A DNA stretch of 64,000 nucleotides from Nymphaea colorata. Taxonomy: Eukaryota > Streptophyta > Magnoliopsida > Nymphaeales > Nymphaeaceae. Below the pieces are notes generated by a model. It saw only the letters and a list, made by a program, of their open reading frames with translations. It was not told the origin of the DNA and did no database searches. Positions 48,523 to 61,370 of the stretch are shown piece by piece; position 1 is the first letter of the stretch; every line of letters starts with the position of its first letter. The translations under genes were made by a program, and so were the position numbers. Where the stretch lies: positions 14,362,854 to 14,426,853 of the forward strand of contig NC_045147.1 in the NCBI RefSeq assembly GCF_008831285.2. The letters run 5' to 3'.

Positions 48523-51500
48523 ATGCGAACGAGAAGCAAAGCAAACACCCCGCAGGAACAACCTTCCGGTAAGCGGCTCGCTCTCATTGGCATTCCAAAC
48601 ACAACTGAACCTTCACACTAGATTTCCATCATCTTTTTCGTCTTCCAAGTTATGGCTTCTTAATTCACTCCGAATCTCAACGAAAGTTGGGGATTTTAGA
48701 TTGTTCTTGGCTACTTATTTTGCGATGGTCCTTGGCCAGAATGCCCAAATACAAGACGTCAAGCGGAGTCATGGTGTGGGGATGGATTTCGTGATGCTTA
48801 AAAATCCATTCGGCGTGAAAAACTCATTTCTGACTTGTTTTTCTTTACACATTTTGTTGGCTTTGGTATGATGGTAGGTGATGAAGAGAACGTTGGTGGG
48901 GGAAATGATTCTCAAGGAGGGAGAAACCTGAAACCATCAAAGACAGAAGGTGGATTGTTGGCTATAGTTACCATGTAAAATTTTCCTTTTTGTTTCGGCA
49001 AATTACATGCTGGAACTTCAAGACTATAATCTGCTGAAACATCCAACTTAAAATTATAAAAATAAGATAAAAGAAGAGGTTGGTTATGGGTTAGAAACTT
49101 AGAGCTGTAAGCATTTGACAAGTTACTGATCTCAGGCTATCCGGGTGTTAAACCGAAGGAGGCAGTTGCAAAATTGTCGGCTCAAGGTGGTAAAGTATCG
49201 GCGAAGAAGAGAGGGAAGCGTGGTGATGGTGAATGCCTCAATGTGGTCAGTCTATCTGCATGTTTGATTGTTATGCCTCTACTTCTGTTGCTTATCTATT
49301 TGGTACGATTCCGTTGCAGTTGGGGAAGAAGCAAAAGTCCGTTAACAAGGTCGACGGTTCTGTTGATGGCTGGTCTGCTGCATCTTCCAAGAGGGTTTCC
49401 GAAGATTTTGCTAAGATGGACGAAGAAACAGAGGAAAACAAGCGAGAAGATGGAGAGGGAGCTGCTGCATGCGATTCTAAAAGTATACGTCATGAACAGC
49501 TCATAAAGAATGGGCTTAGTAGTGCTTCTCATGGAGGAGGTTCGGATTCTGATGAGCTGGATTGGGAAGAAGGCAGTGTTTCCTATTCAGGTTCAAGACG
49601 CACTGAAGTCACTGATCATTTAAGGAAGAATGTCACGGTTGAATTCTCAACGCCATCGTCTTCTAAAAAACAGCCACGAAGGGCCTCAGCAAAAGAGAAG
49701 GTTTGTTTGAGTACCTTGCCTCCCAGCCTTGTCTTGTTAAGTTGCTTATTAGTTCACATTTTGTCATTCCAGTCAGAATATGATAATTCATTCATTTACA
49801 GGAATTAGCTGAGCTTGTCCACAAGGTTCATTTGCTTTGCTTGCTTGCACGAGGAAGGTTAGTTGATGCTGCTTGCGATGATCCTCTGATTCAGGTTGTT
49901 TCTTCCATCTATCATGGAGGCTGCATTAAACTCCTTTTTTGTCTCTATAGCTTTGTGCACGTTATTGTCATTTATACAGTAGTAGTTTTTTTAGAGAAGC
50001 TGAAGAGGGAAAGATCTAAATGCATTTCAGGTTGGAAGTCTAAATGCAAATTGAGTAGTTTACAGTTTGAGCAGCAGACTTATTTTGTATATGCTAGTTT
50101 TGCCATCTTAACAAATGGATTTTTTAGGAGGTTCCATCCACATCACTGCACAAAAACAGTTTTTCACTGTTTCATCTGGAGCTGGTATTCTCTAATAATT
50201 TATAATGTTCCTCACATGAGATAACATGTACCTCGAATCTCTTGCAGACCAAAAGCACTAATAAAAAGTATCATGCTATTGTTAACAAGTTAGGGTTGAT
50301 TATGCAATTAATAAAGGAAATTTATATTGGCTTTGCTCAAGATAAACCCTAGATGTATGATGAGTTATTTGGCATATTCTTGTATCAGCAAATGCTGGTT
50401 TTTGGCTCATCCGTCGATTATAGGTGAAGAAAGCTCCACGAGATGCCATGTTTATTATCTACATAAAATGTGGAAAGAAAAAGGGAAAAAATGGAGGCCT
50501 TTTCTTGGAGACTCCACCAGAGATTTCCTAAAGCTATGGTGAAAAGATTCTGAAATTTCGTTGGCAGTAGACACTTGTTTTTCCTTTAATGCTTTCTCTC
50601 CATTAATTTAATGATGCAACTTTATTGCAGGGTGATCAACTTCACATGATATATCTTTGTTGACTAATGTGAACAATCATTAAATTGATATCTCTGGCAA
50701 GATTTCTGAAAAGTGCAGCTATAATCAGATTATTTTTTCTGGCAGGCTTCCTTGTTCTCTCTTTTGCCCCCACACCTACTGAACTTTTCAGAAAAGCAGA
50801 AGCTGACAGCCAATAAGTTGGTTCCTCTTGTTGAATGGGTATGAAATCAAGGATATCCAAATCTAATGTGTTACATGGAGTTATTTATTTCTTTTCATGC
50901 ATGCTTTACTGTGTTGGACTGAAACAGCTTCAACTTGGATGTCTTACAGTTGAGAAACAACTTCCATGTGGACAACCAGAAAACAATTGAGAGACCCTTT
51001 AAGTTAAGCTTATCTTCTGTCATTGAAACTCATGTAGGGAATTCCGAAGAGGTATTACTTTTTCTTTTTTTCCTTTTCCGTCTTGATGTCATGTCATTTT
51101 TCGTCTGGGAATGATTGTGTACCATATGCAAGGTTCAATATGCAAGGTTCACTCGTAAACAGGTGCAGGACATTTGCTTGTCTTCCATATTGTCAGCTCA
51201 TGTAAAACCATGTCATAGGGTTCTGATTTTCTCTAATACTTTGCTATAAGTGTAGAATGTAAATTTAGATAGCTTATTTTATGAATAAGTAAGCACAGAG
51301 TAGGTCTCTTTGTGTTTCATGATTTGTCTATACTATTTGTTTTCTTCTTTCACAGCAGTAGAAATAGATGTTTATGGATTTCTGCTTCTCTTGTGCCAAA
51401 TGTCAAGTGGTTATTTGTTTGTGAAATGTCATGCAATACACTATTTGTATTACATGGTAAAATCGCCGAGTCTTATCTACTCCAGAATCTGTATTCTTTA

Positions 51501-52186
51501 TGACAGGTTTCTTTGTTGGCAGATTGCTGCATTATCTGTGGCACTGTTCAGGGCCCTTGGTTTGACTACTCGGTACTATCATCCATTCATTGGTTTCATC
51601 TCCTTTATTAGTGTTAATTTTTGAACAACATTTTTTTGCTTACTCTATAATTTAATAACTAACGAGATAACCAACTTTTCTTTTGAATTGTTCCTCGAGA
51701 GTTGGAAAGTATTGTGGACTTCATTTACATGAAATCATTCAGATTTTGATATGAAGTTCTAGTAAATACTGGTAACATCATAAAATCTGAGGGCTTCTTT
51801 TAGGATGTGTTTTGGACACTCAGACAGGATGTCGAAAAATGCCCTGTACTTGACTGGGTGTCCCAACCTTTGAAGTGCACAAAAGTCTTAAAATCAGGAA
51901 ATGTGAATTAGTACACTTTTTTCATAACTCATGGTCATATATTGAAACTGAAAAGCGAGACGAAGTGTCATCACAAGCATGTCACAGACACTCTGCCACA
52001 CAAATAGACACTCTTTTATACTAGCATGTGCATGTCTATTGTAGGCATTAATGTTTTGAAAAGCAATCAGGCCTAGTGAAGCATAACCCAGGCTTGAAAG
52101 TGAGGCATAAACCTTGGTCTTTCGGAACAGGGGTGGAGCCCGGGTGCAAAGCCTAAGCCGTATTTTTAAATTAAAAAAATTCAACA

Positions 52187-52248
<62 letters not shown>

Positions 52249-55200
52249 TCACATGCACATGTAGAAACATAAAGTATAGCAGACTTTTTTCTGCTGTTGG
52301 AAAGAAAGAAGGTGAAAAAGGAATAAATAGAAAATTATGGCAGATATACTTAATGCAGCAGAAAATGTGTCTTGTAAAATAACACACAAAAAATAATATT
52401 GCACAAAAAAAATGCACCTTAAGAAACTGCAACAATGTATTTTCCCTTAAAAGAACAAGAGGGAAGAAGGAATTATGAAGTAGAAAAGTGGAACAAGAGA
52501 GAAAAAAATAAGAGGAAGAAGAAGGAGAGAGACACAGAGGTCACCATAGTCCTGCTAAAATCTGGCTGGAATGTTGCCACCTGCTGGAGATAGTTGGTGA
52601 AGCCTTTTCAATGTCGGGGGTGCAGATGCAACCTGACCAGGAAACAGAAGGGGCAGCACTATTTCATTGTGGCTGCCACATTTCTTTAAAAACCTTTTCA
52701 GATTAAATTGGTAGAATAACTGAATTTGGATGTGAAGGGCTTTCACTTCATCTGTACCAACAAAAAATAGCATGCACTTCACACAGGAGGCACATTTTTC
52801 ATTGTAGTTTGCCTCGTAGCATTCTGTAGAGCATATTATTGAACTTCTGGTGCTATTTTCCTGTGCGTGAATTGCCTCAGCATCCACTGCACTATGAGAC
52901 ACAATTTTTGCACTTCATTTCACATTTTGACAGAACTGTTGGAACATCAATTTGCGTTGTTGACCAAAAGAAATTAACAAGGATTTTTAGCAATTTATTT
53001 AAGTTTGCACAGAATGGTGCTATGATGAACTTGTCACAAGCTGGTGGTTTGCTTTGAATATGCTCGACAAGATTGAGTATGATAAGGGCCAAAAGTGCAT
53101 GTAACTGACACCTTCATGTTACATTTCTTAAAATAAGCTCCTATGATGTTGTTCTCCTTTATCTGTTCTGGATGAATTTTAAGCTGTTGCTATAGATCAT
53201 ATGGTCTTTGACTTAAAATATAGTTTTCTCTGACTCATATTTAAATCTTTTTGTTCCTATTGCATATTGTTTTTCATAAACCAAAGAATGAATGTATTTA
53301 CATTTCCTGTTAGGTTCGTCTCGATATTGGATGCTGCACCTCTCAAACCAGATATCGAGGATACTGAAGATCAGGAACTGGAAAAAGTTGGTCAGGATAA
53401 ACTCCGCAGCTCATCTAGAAAGGCGGTGACCAACTTGGGTCAACTCTTCACAGGGGTTCCTCCTTGTGCCTCCACAAGCACGAAAGATCTTAGAAGCAGC
53501 GTTTTAGGAACTTATCAGAGAAGAAAACAACAAAAAAATCCTAATAATGGAAATGACAGTATTCGGCAACTCAAGGAATCATCAAATGCCAGTCAGTTAA
53601 ATACACATTTTAAAGATGATATCATGAAACCACAAATTTGTGACACACATGGCATATCTGTAGCCACCGATTCACATGCTAGTGGGTCGAAAAGGAAAGG
53701 TGACTTGGAATTTGAAATGCAAATAAAAATGGCTGTTTCTGCCACAGCAGCTGCAGTTGAGCAGAATGATCCACACATATGTTCTGAGAATCTTCTCAGT
53801 GACTTGGCACATGTCTCCCCTGATACAAAAGCTAAATGTCAAGAATATCTTAATAACAAGGAAGGTTCCTCTGCTTTCTGGACAAGAAAAATAGGTGCTC
53901 CTTTGTATTGGGCTGAAGTTTACTGTGAGGGTGAGATGTTGACAGGAAAATGGGTGCATGTAGATGCTGCAAATGCCATCATTGATGGGGAAAACAAAGT
54001 TGAAGCTTCTGTTGCTGCATGCAAAAAGATCCTGAGATATGTAGTTGCTTTTGCTGGATTTGGTGCAAAGGATGTTACCCGGAGGTTCGGATTTACATTT
54101 TGTTGACATGTTTATTTTAGCTGCATTACCATGACCTCGCTGTAGGCTTCAAAATTGAGATCCATTTTTTGCTTCTAACATATGCTACACAGTAAACAGT
54201 TGCTTTTGAACTGCGAGTGCACTGGATAATGGTAAAATTTAACTGTTAGCTTTCCTATTGTCGAGCCTATTGAAAAGAAAAATATTGCTGTGGTCCACAC
54301 CAGCAACATAGGACTCCGTACCTTATATTAAGTGTGTGAATCTCTGATTGTATTATGTATTGTCAGGTAAAAAAGGTTAAATTTTAAGGACAAGAAAAGC
54401 ATTTCTTAAGGCAAGAGAAGCTAATTATTGGACTTATAATGAATATGCTTTACATTTTCTCTTTAAAATGATAAGAAAGGAGCAAGTACTTGGATTTCCT
54501 AAAACATGGTTGTTACATTCAGCTATTAACTTGATAAATTCTATAAGGAGATAGCAGCTGGGTTTAAAAAAAAATGATATTGGTGCCTCAAGGTCATAGT
54601 GTATTGCTGATTCCATCTATTATAGTATTTGTTATGACATTTATTGGGGAAAGCAAAACAGTACTCTACTACTCTCAATCGAACACCTGTTGTCTTTAGG
54701 TAGTAGCACATACATTTCAGTTGCATGTAATGATATTTGTAACTTTTGGCTTTCTAGGTATTGTATGAAGTGGTATACCATTGCTTCTAAGCGCATTGAT
54801 GCGAGGTGGTGGAATGCAGTAATGGCACCCTTGAAGGAACTAGAGTCTGGAGAAACTGATGGAATTACAAGACTTGAGGCACTTAAGGTAAGTGTAACTT
54901 CAACCTTGACAAGTAGCTCTCCTTTGAAATAAAATATCCTTTTCCTTTATTACAAATTTACTGATTGTTTTGAGCAACAAGGTTCTACAAGCTTCATTGT
55001 TGTCTTTTCAAATGTACATTGGTAATAAAATATTATCCATCAAAATTTCATATATATGGTGGTTTATTATTTCTTATGACTGCAATTATTAACTAGTTAA
55101 ATTTTAAAAGAGCTGAATATTACTACTTTTTCTTAGTGCACGAAGGTGTCATTTCTATGTGCATTGAACTGCATGAAAACAATCCATCTCTTCCTTCTTT

Positions 55201-56513
55201 AATGATCTCAGTGTGCTCATGCAGAATGGTGTTTCTACCAGGAGCTCCCTTGAAGATATGGAACTTGAAACGAGGGCTTTAACAGAGCCTCTTCCAACTA
55301 ACCAGCAGGTATCATATACTAAATATTGCAATGGTAAATATAGGTGTATAATGCTTCTTTGGCAGATGTAAATATATAATAAGAGGTCTATGTGATGATT
55401 GACTGTCAATGGCTTTTTAGGCTTACAGAAATCATCATCTCTACGCAATTGAAAGATGGTTGACAAAGTATCAGGTTCTTTATCCCAATGGTCCTTTGCT
55501 TGGTTACTGTTCTGGTCATCCTGTGTATCCCCGAAGTTGTGTGCAAACAGTATGCTCAAAACAGAGATGGCTGCAAGAAGGGCTGCAAGTCAAGGAAAAT
55601 GAACTTCCAGCAAAAGTCAGGCACTACAGTTCCCTTAAGTGTGTCTTAACATGTTCAAATTTGAAAAAGAACTATCCTCCACCATCTATTCATTCTAATT
55701 TGATCAATTTCCAGTATGGATCTTTCAGGTGGTGAAACACACTCGAAATGTCTATAGAGTACAAATATTTGAAGATGGTGATGAGCTCAAAGTGAATGAT
55801 AAGAAAGGAACTTTAGAACTCTATGGGAAATGGCAAACTGAATTGTTATGTTTACCTCATGCTACAGATGGTATAGTGCCAAAGGTAATGTTTCTCTTCT
55901 ATACTTAAAGGGTTGGAGTTTCTTCCTGGTTTAGAACTTCTGATGGGGCCTTTTAGTTGATGAGAATTAGACAGTGTTTGTTGTAAGCAAAGATAGAATA
56001 TCCATGCTTCTGCAAAGAGTTGAATATAATGGATTAGCTATTCTGTTGCATGTGGGCATGTGGCGTTGTGAGGGCCCTGAAAAAAGTAAGTGATCAATCT
56101 TTCTAATATTAGATTAGCATCTGGCTTCCTATTTATAAACCTATAGTTGTTTGGCTTGTCAAAAGACTAATGGCCATAGGCCATAGCATAATCTGTTTAA
56201 CAAACTTTAGTATTAATGAATCCAATAAGTAACTACCAGATGTTGATTCAGGATGCAGCATAGGTTGCATATAGGTAATATAAAGGTCAGTTGCCATTCC
56301 TAGTTTGTCCAGTATTTTTCAAAGATAAATTTTGATTTGAAAGCATCGGTGTTCTTGTGCCTCTTAGAAAATCCTCCTCTTGTGTCATTTCCTAGTACAT
56401 TTACATTTGCTTCTATGAACAGCTGAAGGAGGTCCTTATCATATTAATTACCCTATTATACCAATGGTTAGTAATTTGGTCTGAACTCTGGCATTAATAA
56501 ATGACTACCTATC

Positions 56514-56548
<35 letters not shown>

Positions 56549-58098
56549 CATGTACATACATGCGTGTGTACGTACATATGTATATTTGCTACAATTGTAT
56601 ACAATTTAGTTTGTTTGATTATTAGCTAACAATTGAGATGGGTTCTACTGGGATGTTTCAGTGATGATTAGCTTTGAATCACCAGAATCTATCGTGTCAA
56701 GGCTGAAAATGCAAGAGTTTCTAGCCTCAAAACATATTTTTTGGGTAAAAACCACAAAAAACGATGATTGATAGGATTTTGTTTGTACTGAATGCATCCA
56801 CGTTGTCAGATCAGGTCAAAACAATACGTATGAGCTCAGCCTCAAACTTGAAGATCTCGGATCCAAACCTATAAATATGTGGATGCAGCTCTTGTTGACC
56901 ATTGAGCAAACATTCCTTTACCATGGATGTGCAAGAATGAATCTGAACCTATTACCTCTTGCAGATTTTAGAACTTTCTTCAGTCTATGATATGTCTGTG
57001 TGATGGATATGAATTTATATTTAAAATTTTATTTGCTTATTTTATAAGGTCTTGTGTTGTTGTTATTGTTTTTTTATGTGCGTGGGCTATTATCACCATT
57101 CTTCCACTATGGCATGGGTAGTTTACGGGGTTGCTAAGGATTTTTTCCAAACATGTACAACCTGTTTGTCATCAAACCTGAACACTTGATATCCTTGGAG
57201 ATCCCTAAGACATGGTTAATTTGTGAGCTCATGCACCTTTGTTTCCTTGTGTTATGTCAGCAGACAGAATGACAATGCGAGAAGTTCTTCTATTTCTCAT
57301 CTTGTGTCTTTCTGTGTCCTGTTATCTTGATTTTGATGAAGTGTCTTTTCTTCTGAAGAATGACCGTGGCCAAGTAGAAGTGTGGTCTGAAAAGTGTCTC
57401 CCACCTGGAACAGTACATCTAAGGTTGCCTAGGCTGGAACCTGTTGCAAGAAGACTGGGAGTCGATTTTGCCCCTGCCATGGTTGGCTTTGAGTTCCGGA
57501 ATGGTCAATCTGTTCCCCTTTTTGAAGGGATAGTTGTGTGTCAAGAATTCAGAGAAGCTATCTTGGAGGTGAAATTTTTTCTGCTACTAAACAGCAGCAA
57601 TTCAGTACTTGTCATACTTTCAGAAATAAGTCTCTTCCTACCTCACTTTTTGAAGAAATGGCACATTATTTTTACTTCATAAAAGGGATTGCCTTTTGAT
57701 AGGGTAAATCTTGTTTACAGGCATATGCTGAGGAGGAGGAGAGAAGGGCAGCTCAAGAAAAGTTAAGGAATGAAGTCCTTGCCATTTCCAGGTGGACTCA
57801 ACTTCTTTCTTCCATAATAACCAGGCAAAGATTGAAAAACTCATACGAGACCCCATCTGCAAATCCAATTTCTCATATACCCAGTGATCAGGGTGTTGGC
57901 TTAGAGAAAGAAAAGATAAAGTTGGATTCACACAGTCCCGTGTGCAATCAGGGAGATAAATTCACTGCTTTGTCTGTCGCTGCAAACAACCATCATGAAC
58001 ATGTGTTCCCAGCTGAAAACCAAAGCTTTGATGAAGCAAGCTCTCTGCGAACAAAGCGTTGCCCATGTGGTTTTTCTATCCAGGTAGAAGAGATGTAA
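48523..58098 (+). CDS. RAD4: DNA repair protein RAD4/XPC
   Basis: Damage sensor of global-genome nucleotide excision repair; it binds helix-distorting lesions with RAD23 and centrin-2 and recruits TFIIH. Exons: 48523-48568, 48878-48949, 49136-49245, 49320-49700, 49802-49894, 50746-50838, 50950-51051, 51523-51572, 53314-54084, 54758-54887, 55225-55308, 55421-55615, 55729-55884, 57359-57568, 57721-58098. Total 2871 nt, 956 aa. The start MRTRSK and the basic/acidic N-terminus fit the plant family. The transglutaminase-like fold spans exons 5-10, with WAEVYCEGEMLTGKWVHVDA (about 510-530). BHD1 is in exon 12 (YAIERWLTKYQVLYPNGPLLG), BHD2 in exon 13 and BHD3 in exons 14-15 (RLGVDFAPAMVGFEFRNGQS). 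All joins keep phase. Intron 8 (1.74 kb) and intron 13 (1.47 kb) carry microsatellites. The exon 3 donor (GTG|GTCAGT) is the weakest. Confidence 0.95.
52187..52249. repeat. (TA)n microsatellite, RAD4 intron 8
   Basis: About 60 bases of AT dinucleotides broken by two TGTA units, inside the largest RAD4 intron. Likely length-variable. Confidence 0.9.
56513..56587. repeat. (TG)n/(TATG)n compound microsatellite, RAD4 intron 13
   Basis: GTGTGTGTG passes into TATG units and then into alternating CATACATG/GTACATA. Alternating purine-pyrimidine tracts of this kind can adopt Z-DNA in vitro. Confidence 0.85.
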
Positions 58099-59130
58099 TG
58101 TGCAGTTGTAATATTCTTGCTGTTAGTCTGTTTACTGCTGCTGACATATTAGGTTCTATGATGGGAAAGCCTATCAGGCAATTTGGGAAGCCTGGATTGG
58201 TGTTGGCATGTAATCAGCTGCTCCGCTCCTAGTAATAGCACTGAAGATCCATTTTGTGAAAGAACGTCAGGCTTTTCCTCTCTCTTTTTTTGGTTCTCTT
58301 TCTTCTTTTAAAGACAAAGGACGTGAACTATTACTGTAATTATAGTGATAATTCTCAAAGGCTTATATATGAAATATAGCAGGAGTTGTATCCATGAAAA
58401 GGGACAAACAAATGTTTAACTTTTTTTTGTTTTTTCTGTCATGAAGCTGATGAGGCAAATACGAAGCCATGAGGCTTTACTGTATTCGGTGTATCAAAAT
58501 ACTGAAAGTGAGGTGCACTTGCGTGTAAATCAAATTGTCGGGCATTAGATTAGCTTTTTTTCATAGAATTAATCAGAAATACAACTACTGTGCCTATGTG
58601 CTCCAAAGATTAGCATAGTTCTCTCAGGGATCATCTGATTACCTCGGGTCCGAGCTCATGCGTCGGATCTGATGCTGTGCCCGCATCAAATTCCATATTT
58701 CTCTCAGATTGCTGATTTTAGAACCGCCACTCGGGATTCCTTTTATCCACCAAGGCCACACACACACACACACACACATAGAGAGAGAGAGGGAGAGAGA
58801 GGGAGAGAAGTGTTATAGGGTCGTGGATTTACATATTCTTGTTTCAAATCCATAATTTACATATTCTTGTTGTAAGCTATGTTTCTTTCGGATAAGAGAC
58901 TTGTGTTCTTAGAGGAAAAACCTGCTCCCCACTTGTACCGTGTGTTCCATGTCTCTTTTCCTTTACCATTTTTGTACTGTGGGAAAGATGATGAAACAAG
59001 GACTATGGAATCATTCCCATTTACCGGCACGTTTCACATCGGATCAACGTTCAGCCACACATCGAAACGGAATAGAACATCCGTTTAAGCTAAAAGAAAC
59101 CTCTCTTGGCTCTCCTGTTTCTAGTTTCTA
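58099..59130. other. RAD4 3' UTR and STN1 upstream region
   Basis: About 1 kb between same-strand genes. It contains a (CA)n tract at 58757-58778 followed directly by (GA)n to about 58808. No gene is seen; the short frames at 58879-59176 are leader or chance. Confidence 0.45.
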
Positions 59131-59133
59131 CTG

Positions 59134-59140
59134 TATAAAT
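59134..59140 (+). promoter_or_regulatory. TATA box of STN1
   Basis: TATAAAT ends 45 bases before the ATG at 59186. With the usual spacing of about 30 bases, transcription would start near 59165, leaving a leader of only about 20 bases. Confidence 0.6.
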
Positions 59141-59185
59141 TTTTCTGCTTCTGCTCTCTCTCCCGCTCTCACATAGAAAAAGCGC

Positions 59186-59695
59186 ATGGACCCCCTGGCC
59201 CGCACCTTCGTCAAGCTCCTGGCTTTCGACTTCCTCTCCCTAAGGTACCAACCCCATCCCCACGGCTTCTGCTCCTCGGGGCCGACCTTCTCGAGGAAAG
59301 GGAGGTCCATCTTCAGGGCGGAGGCGGTTGGAGTGGTGGTGGAAAGGGAGAGGAAGGAGGGCTTCCTCCGCTTCCTCGTGGACGACGGCACCGGCTGCAT
59401 CCCCTGCATCCTCTGGCTCAACCACCTCTCCCCCTCCAACCGCAGCTCCTACCTCGCCAGGAGGAACCCCTCCGACCTCGAGCTCGCCGCCAAGCACGCG
59501 GCTGACCAGGCAGAAGGGGTTCAGCTCGGCAGGCTCGCCCGGGTTCGCGGGCGCGTCACTCACTTCAGAGGCTCCCTGCAAATCACCGTCTCATGCGTCA
59601 CCATCGAGAGGGACCCCAACGCGGAGATCCTCCACTGGCTGGACTGCATCCGCTTGGCCACCCAATGCTACGACCAACCCCCTCCTCGCCGATAG
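59186..59695 (+). CDS. STN1: CST complex subunit STN1
   Basis: Telomere-capping OB-fold protein. With CTC1 and TEN1 it protects chromosome ends and helps DNA polymerase alpha fill in the lagging strand. The 169-aa single-exon product is close to Arabidopsis STN1 (about 160 aa), which also lacks the C-terminal winged-helix domains of animal STN1. Visible motifs: MDPLARTFVKLLAFDFLSL at the N-terminus; the OB-fold strand FLVDDGTGCIPCILWLN (about 63-79); GRLARVRGRVTHFRG (about 113-127); and ERDPNAEILHWLDCIRL near the end. The gene is strongly GC-rich (third positions mostly G/C), unlike RAD4 just upstream. The first ATG after a nearby TATA box is taken as the start. A 35-base (CT)n tract follows the stop. 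Confidence 0.94.
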   Translation: MDPLARTFVKLLAFDFLSLRYQPHPHGFCSSGPTFSRKGRSIFRAEAVGVVVERERKEGFLRFLVDDGTGCIPCILWLNHLSPSNRSSYLARRNPSDLELAAKHAADQAEGVQLGRLARVRGRVTHFRGSLQITVSCVTIERDPNAEILHWLDCIRLATQCYDQPPPRR

Positions 59696-59720
59696 CCCCC
59701 ACTGCTTGCTTCAATGCGTA

Positions 59721-59755
<35 letters not shown>
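59721..59755. repeat. (CT)n microsatellite in the STN1 3' UTR
   Basis: A near-continuous CT run starting 25 bases after the STN1 stop codon, with one GT interruption. Confidence 0.9.
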
Positions 59756-59756
<1 letters not shown>

Positions 59757-60776
59757 AACAATCTTGTATGAAAATGGGCTCTCAGAAAGGCCCCAACTTG
59801 CTCACGCATAGAAGAAATTCGTGATTCAAGATTATCCTCGATGACTGTCTCCTAAGAGGCCCATGTAGTAATCAAGCAGTGGATACTCCATCTCTTCCCG
59901 TCACTAAACCAGTCAATGTAGAGTTGTCCAAACAAAAGAAACGCTTTCAGAAGAGAAGACAACCGCCAAAAACAGAGCAGCACTTCCAGAAGATGATGAC
60001 CTTTTTTTTCCCCCTCTTTGGGTGGTTCTCGCTCTTATTTATTCCATAGCAAAATTGATTGCTTAAAACTCTGCAGCTTCTTCAAGTATATCTGTTTCCT
60101 GGCTGAAAGTGATCATTTCTACCGCTGCTTTCATGTTCTGACGGTGGGAGCAGAGCAGAGCGATCAGTGAATTCCTCCATCTTTGAAAGATTTGGTGCAA
60201 TTTCCACCCGTAAATGTTCCTTTTGTTAAGCATAATTCCTTTTGTTAAGCATAATTCCTTTTGTTAAGCATAACAAGCAATCCCTTCTATGTAACGTGGA
60301 GAAAATAGTCGTGTTAAGCTGTTATACCAAAGGAGCAAGTCCTTCCTGGGAATCTCGTCCAGTTGTTGATGAATCCTTTTCATATTTCTTTATGTACACA
60401 TGGTTACTTTGCACCTTCTTATCCGGTTCCACAGGGACGGAAGATCTGTGAGTAGTTTTTTAGCGGAAAGTGACGAAAATTTTAGCTTCACAAATTAAAT
60501 TGGAAATTGCCAAGAACTGAACTTAAAATACCAGTTTCAACTATGAGAAGGATGCTTGAGGATTACGCATTCCAATAGAATGTAAATTTATTTCAGAGAA
60601 ACAGATTTCTCTGGTCCATCCAGTTTGTCTTTGTTTCTGAAAGAAATAATAGGGAGCCACGCCAAGACAGCCCGGATTCCATCTTTGTCTGCGGCTATGA
60701 TCAGAGCCAAGTGAAGCAAAGTAGCATGTGGTATTTAGTTTTCTCTGTTAGAAATGCAGACGGTTTCTTTTTGTAG
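59756..60776. other. Region downstream of STN1
   Basis: STN1 3' UTR and intergenic DNA. The only distinct feature is a short tandem repeat at 60217-60273. No gene recognised. Confidence 0.4.
60217..60273. repeat. Three exact copies of a 19-bp tandem repeat
   Basis: TTCCTTTTGTTAAGCATAA is repeated at 60217-60235 and 60236-60254, and in a third copy to about 60273. The copies are essentially identical, so the expansion is recent. Confidence 0.85.
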
Positions 60777-60928
60777 GCTGGGTGCAGTCAAGTCCATGTC
60801 AGGATGGATGACAAATAATGGAAGCCCTCTAGCAAAAGATCATAACTGGAATGGACAGAACCAATACAGTTGTAAAAGAACCCTCACCGATGGATCTGAT
60901 TACCAAAATGAAAAGCCTTCTGGTAGAG
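60777..60928 (+). CDS. Possible orphan exon (unassigned)
   Basis: A 152-base open segment between a plausible acceptor (TTTTTGTAG) and donor (TAGAG|GTAAAC). It would encode LGAVKSMSGWMTNNGSPLAK followed by a polar, low-hydrophobicity stretch. The composition looks coding (few stops, exon-like GC), but I do not recognise a family and find no matching exons nearby. It could belong to a gene outside the window, be a gene fragment, or be chance. Confidence 0.2.
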
Positions 60929-61370
60929 GTAAACCAGAGGAGGGACTGAAAATTTTGCAGAAAACTTTTATAAAATCTATCAGCAGCTTAACTTGTTTTT
61001 CTAGAAATTTCATAAAGATGAAGCTTATGCCTGATCTAAATTGCACTCAAGAGATAGCAATGCATATTTCTATTTCTGTTTCTATTTCTGTACTCGCTAT
61101 ATGACTGTTCTCAATTCTCAATGCATCAAAAGGCACAAACTTAAACACAGCACTTCACAGGCCAACCTTCATCTGCTTGCATGGTATTCCCTTTTTCTTT
61201 TTCTCTAGTCGTTCTTCATATGGTCCTTACAAAACACAAGTTGTGAATTTCAAAATGGAAGCACTTTCTCTCTATTTGACTCCTCTGGTTGGAACAAGCT
61301 AACTTCAACAGGAAGCATGGCCTGTGGATAAAGCCATAAAGGGAAAATAAAGGAAAAGCACATCACTTAC

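Noticed and set aside
48230-48871. 213-codon frame across RAD4 exon 1 and intron 1
   Set aside because: It uses RAD4 exon 1 in a different frame and runs through clear splice sites; no family match.
59240-59581. 113-codon minus-strand frame and 147-codon shifted plus frame over STN1
   Set aside because: Shadows of a GC-rich gene; the STN1 frame carries the conserved OB-fold motifs.
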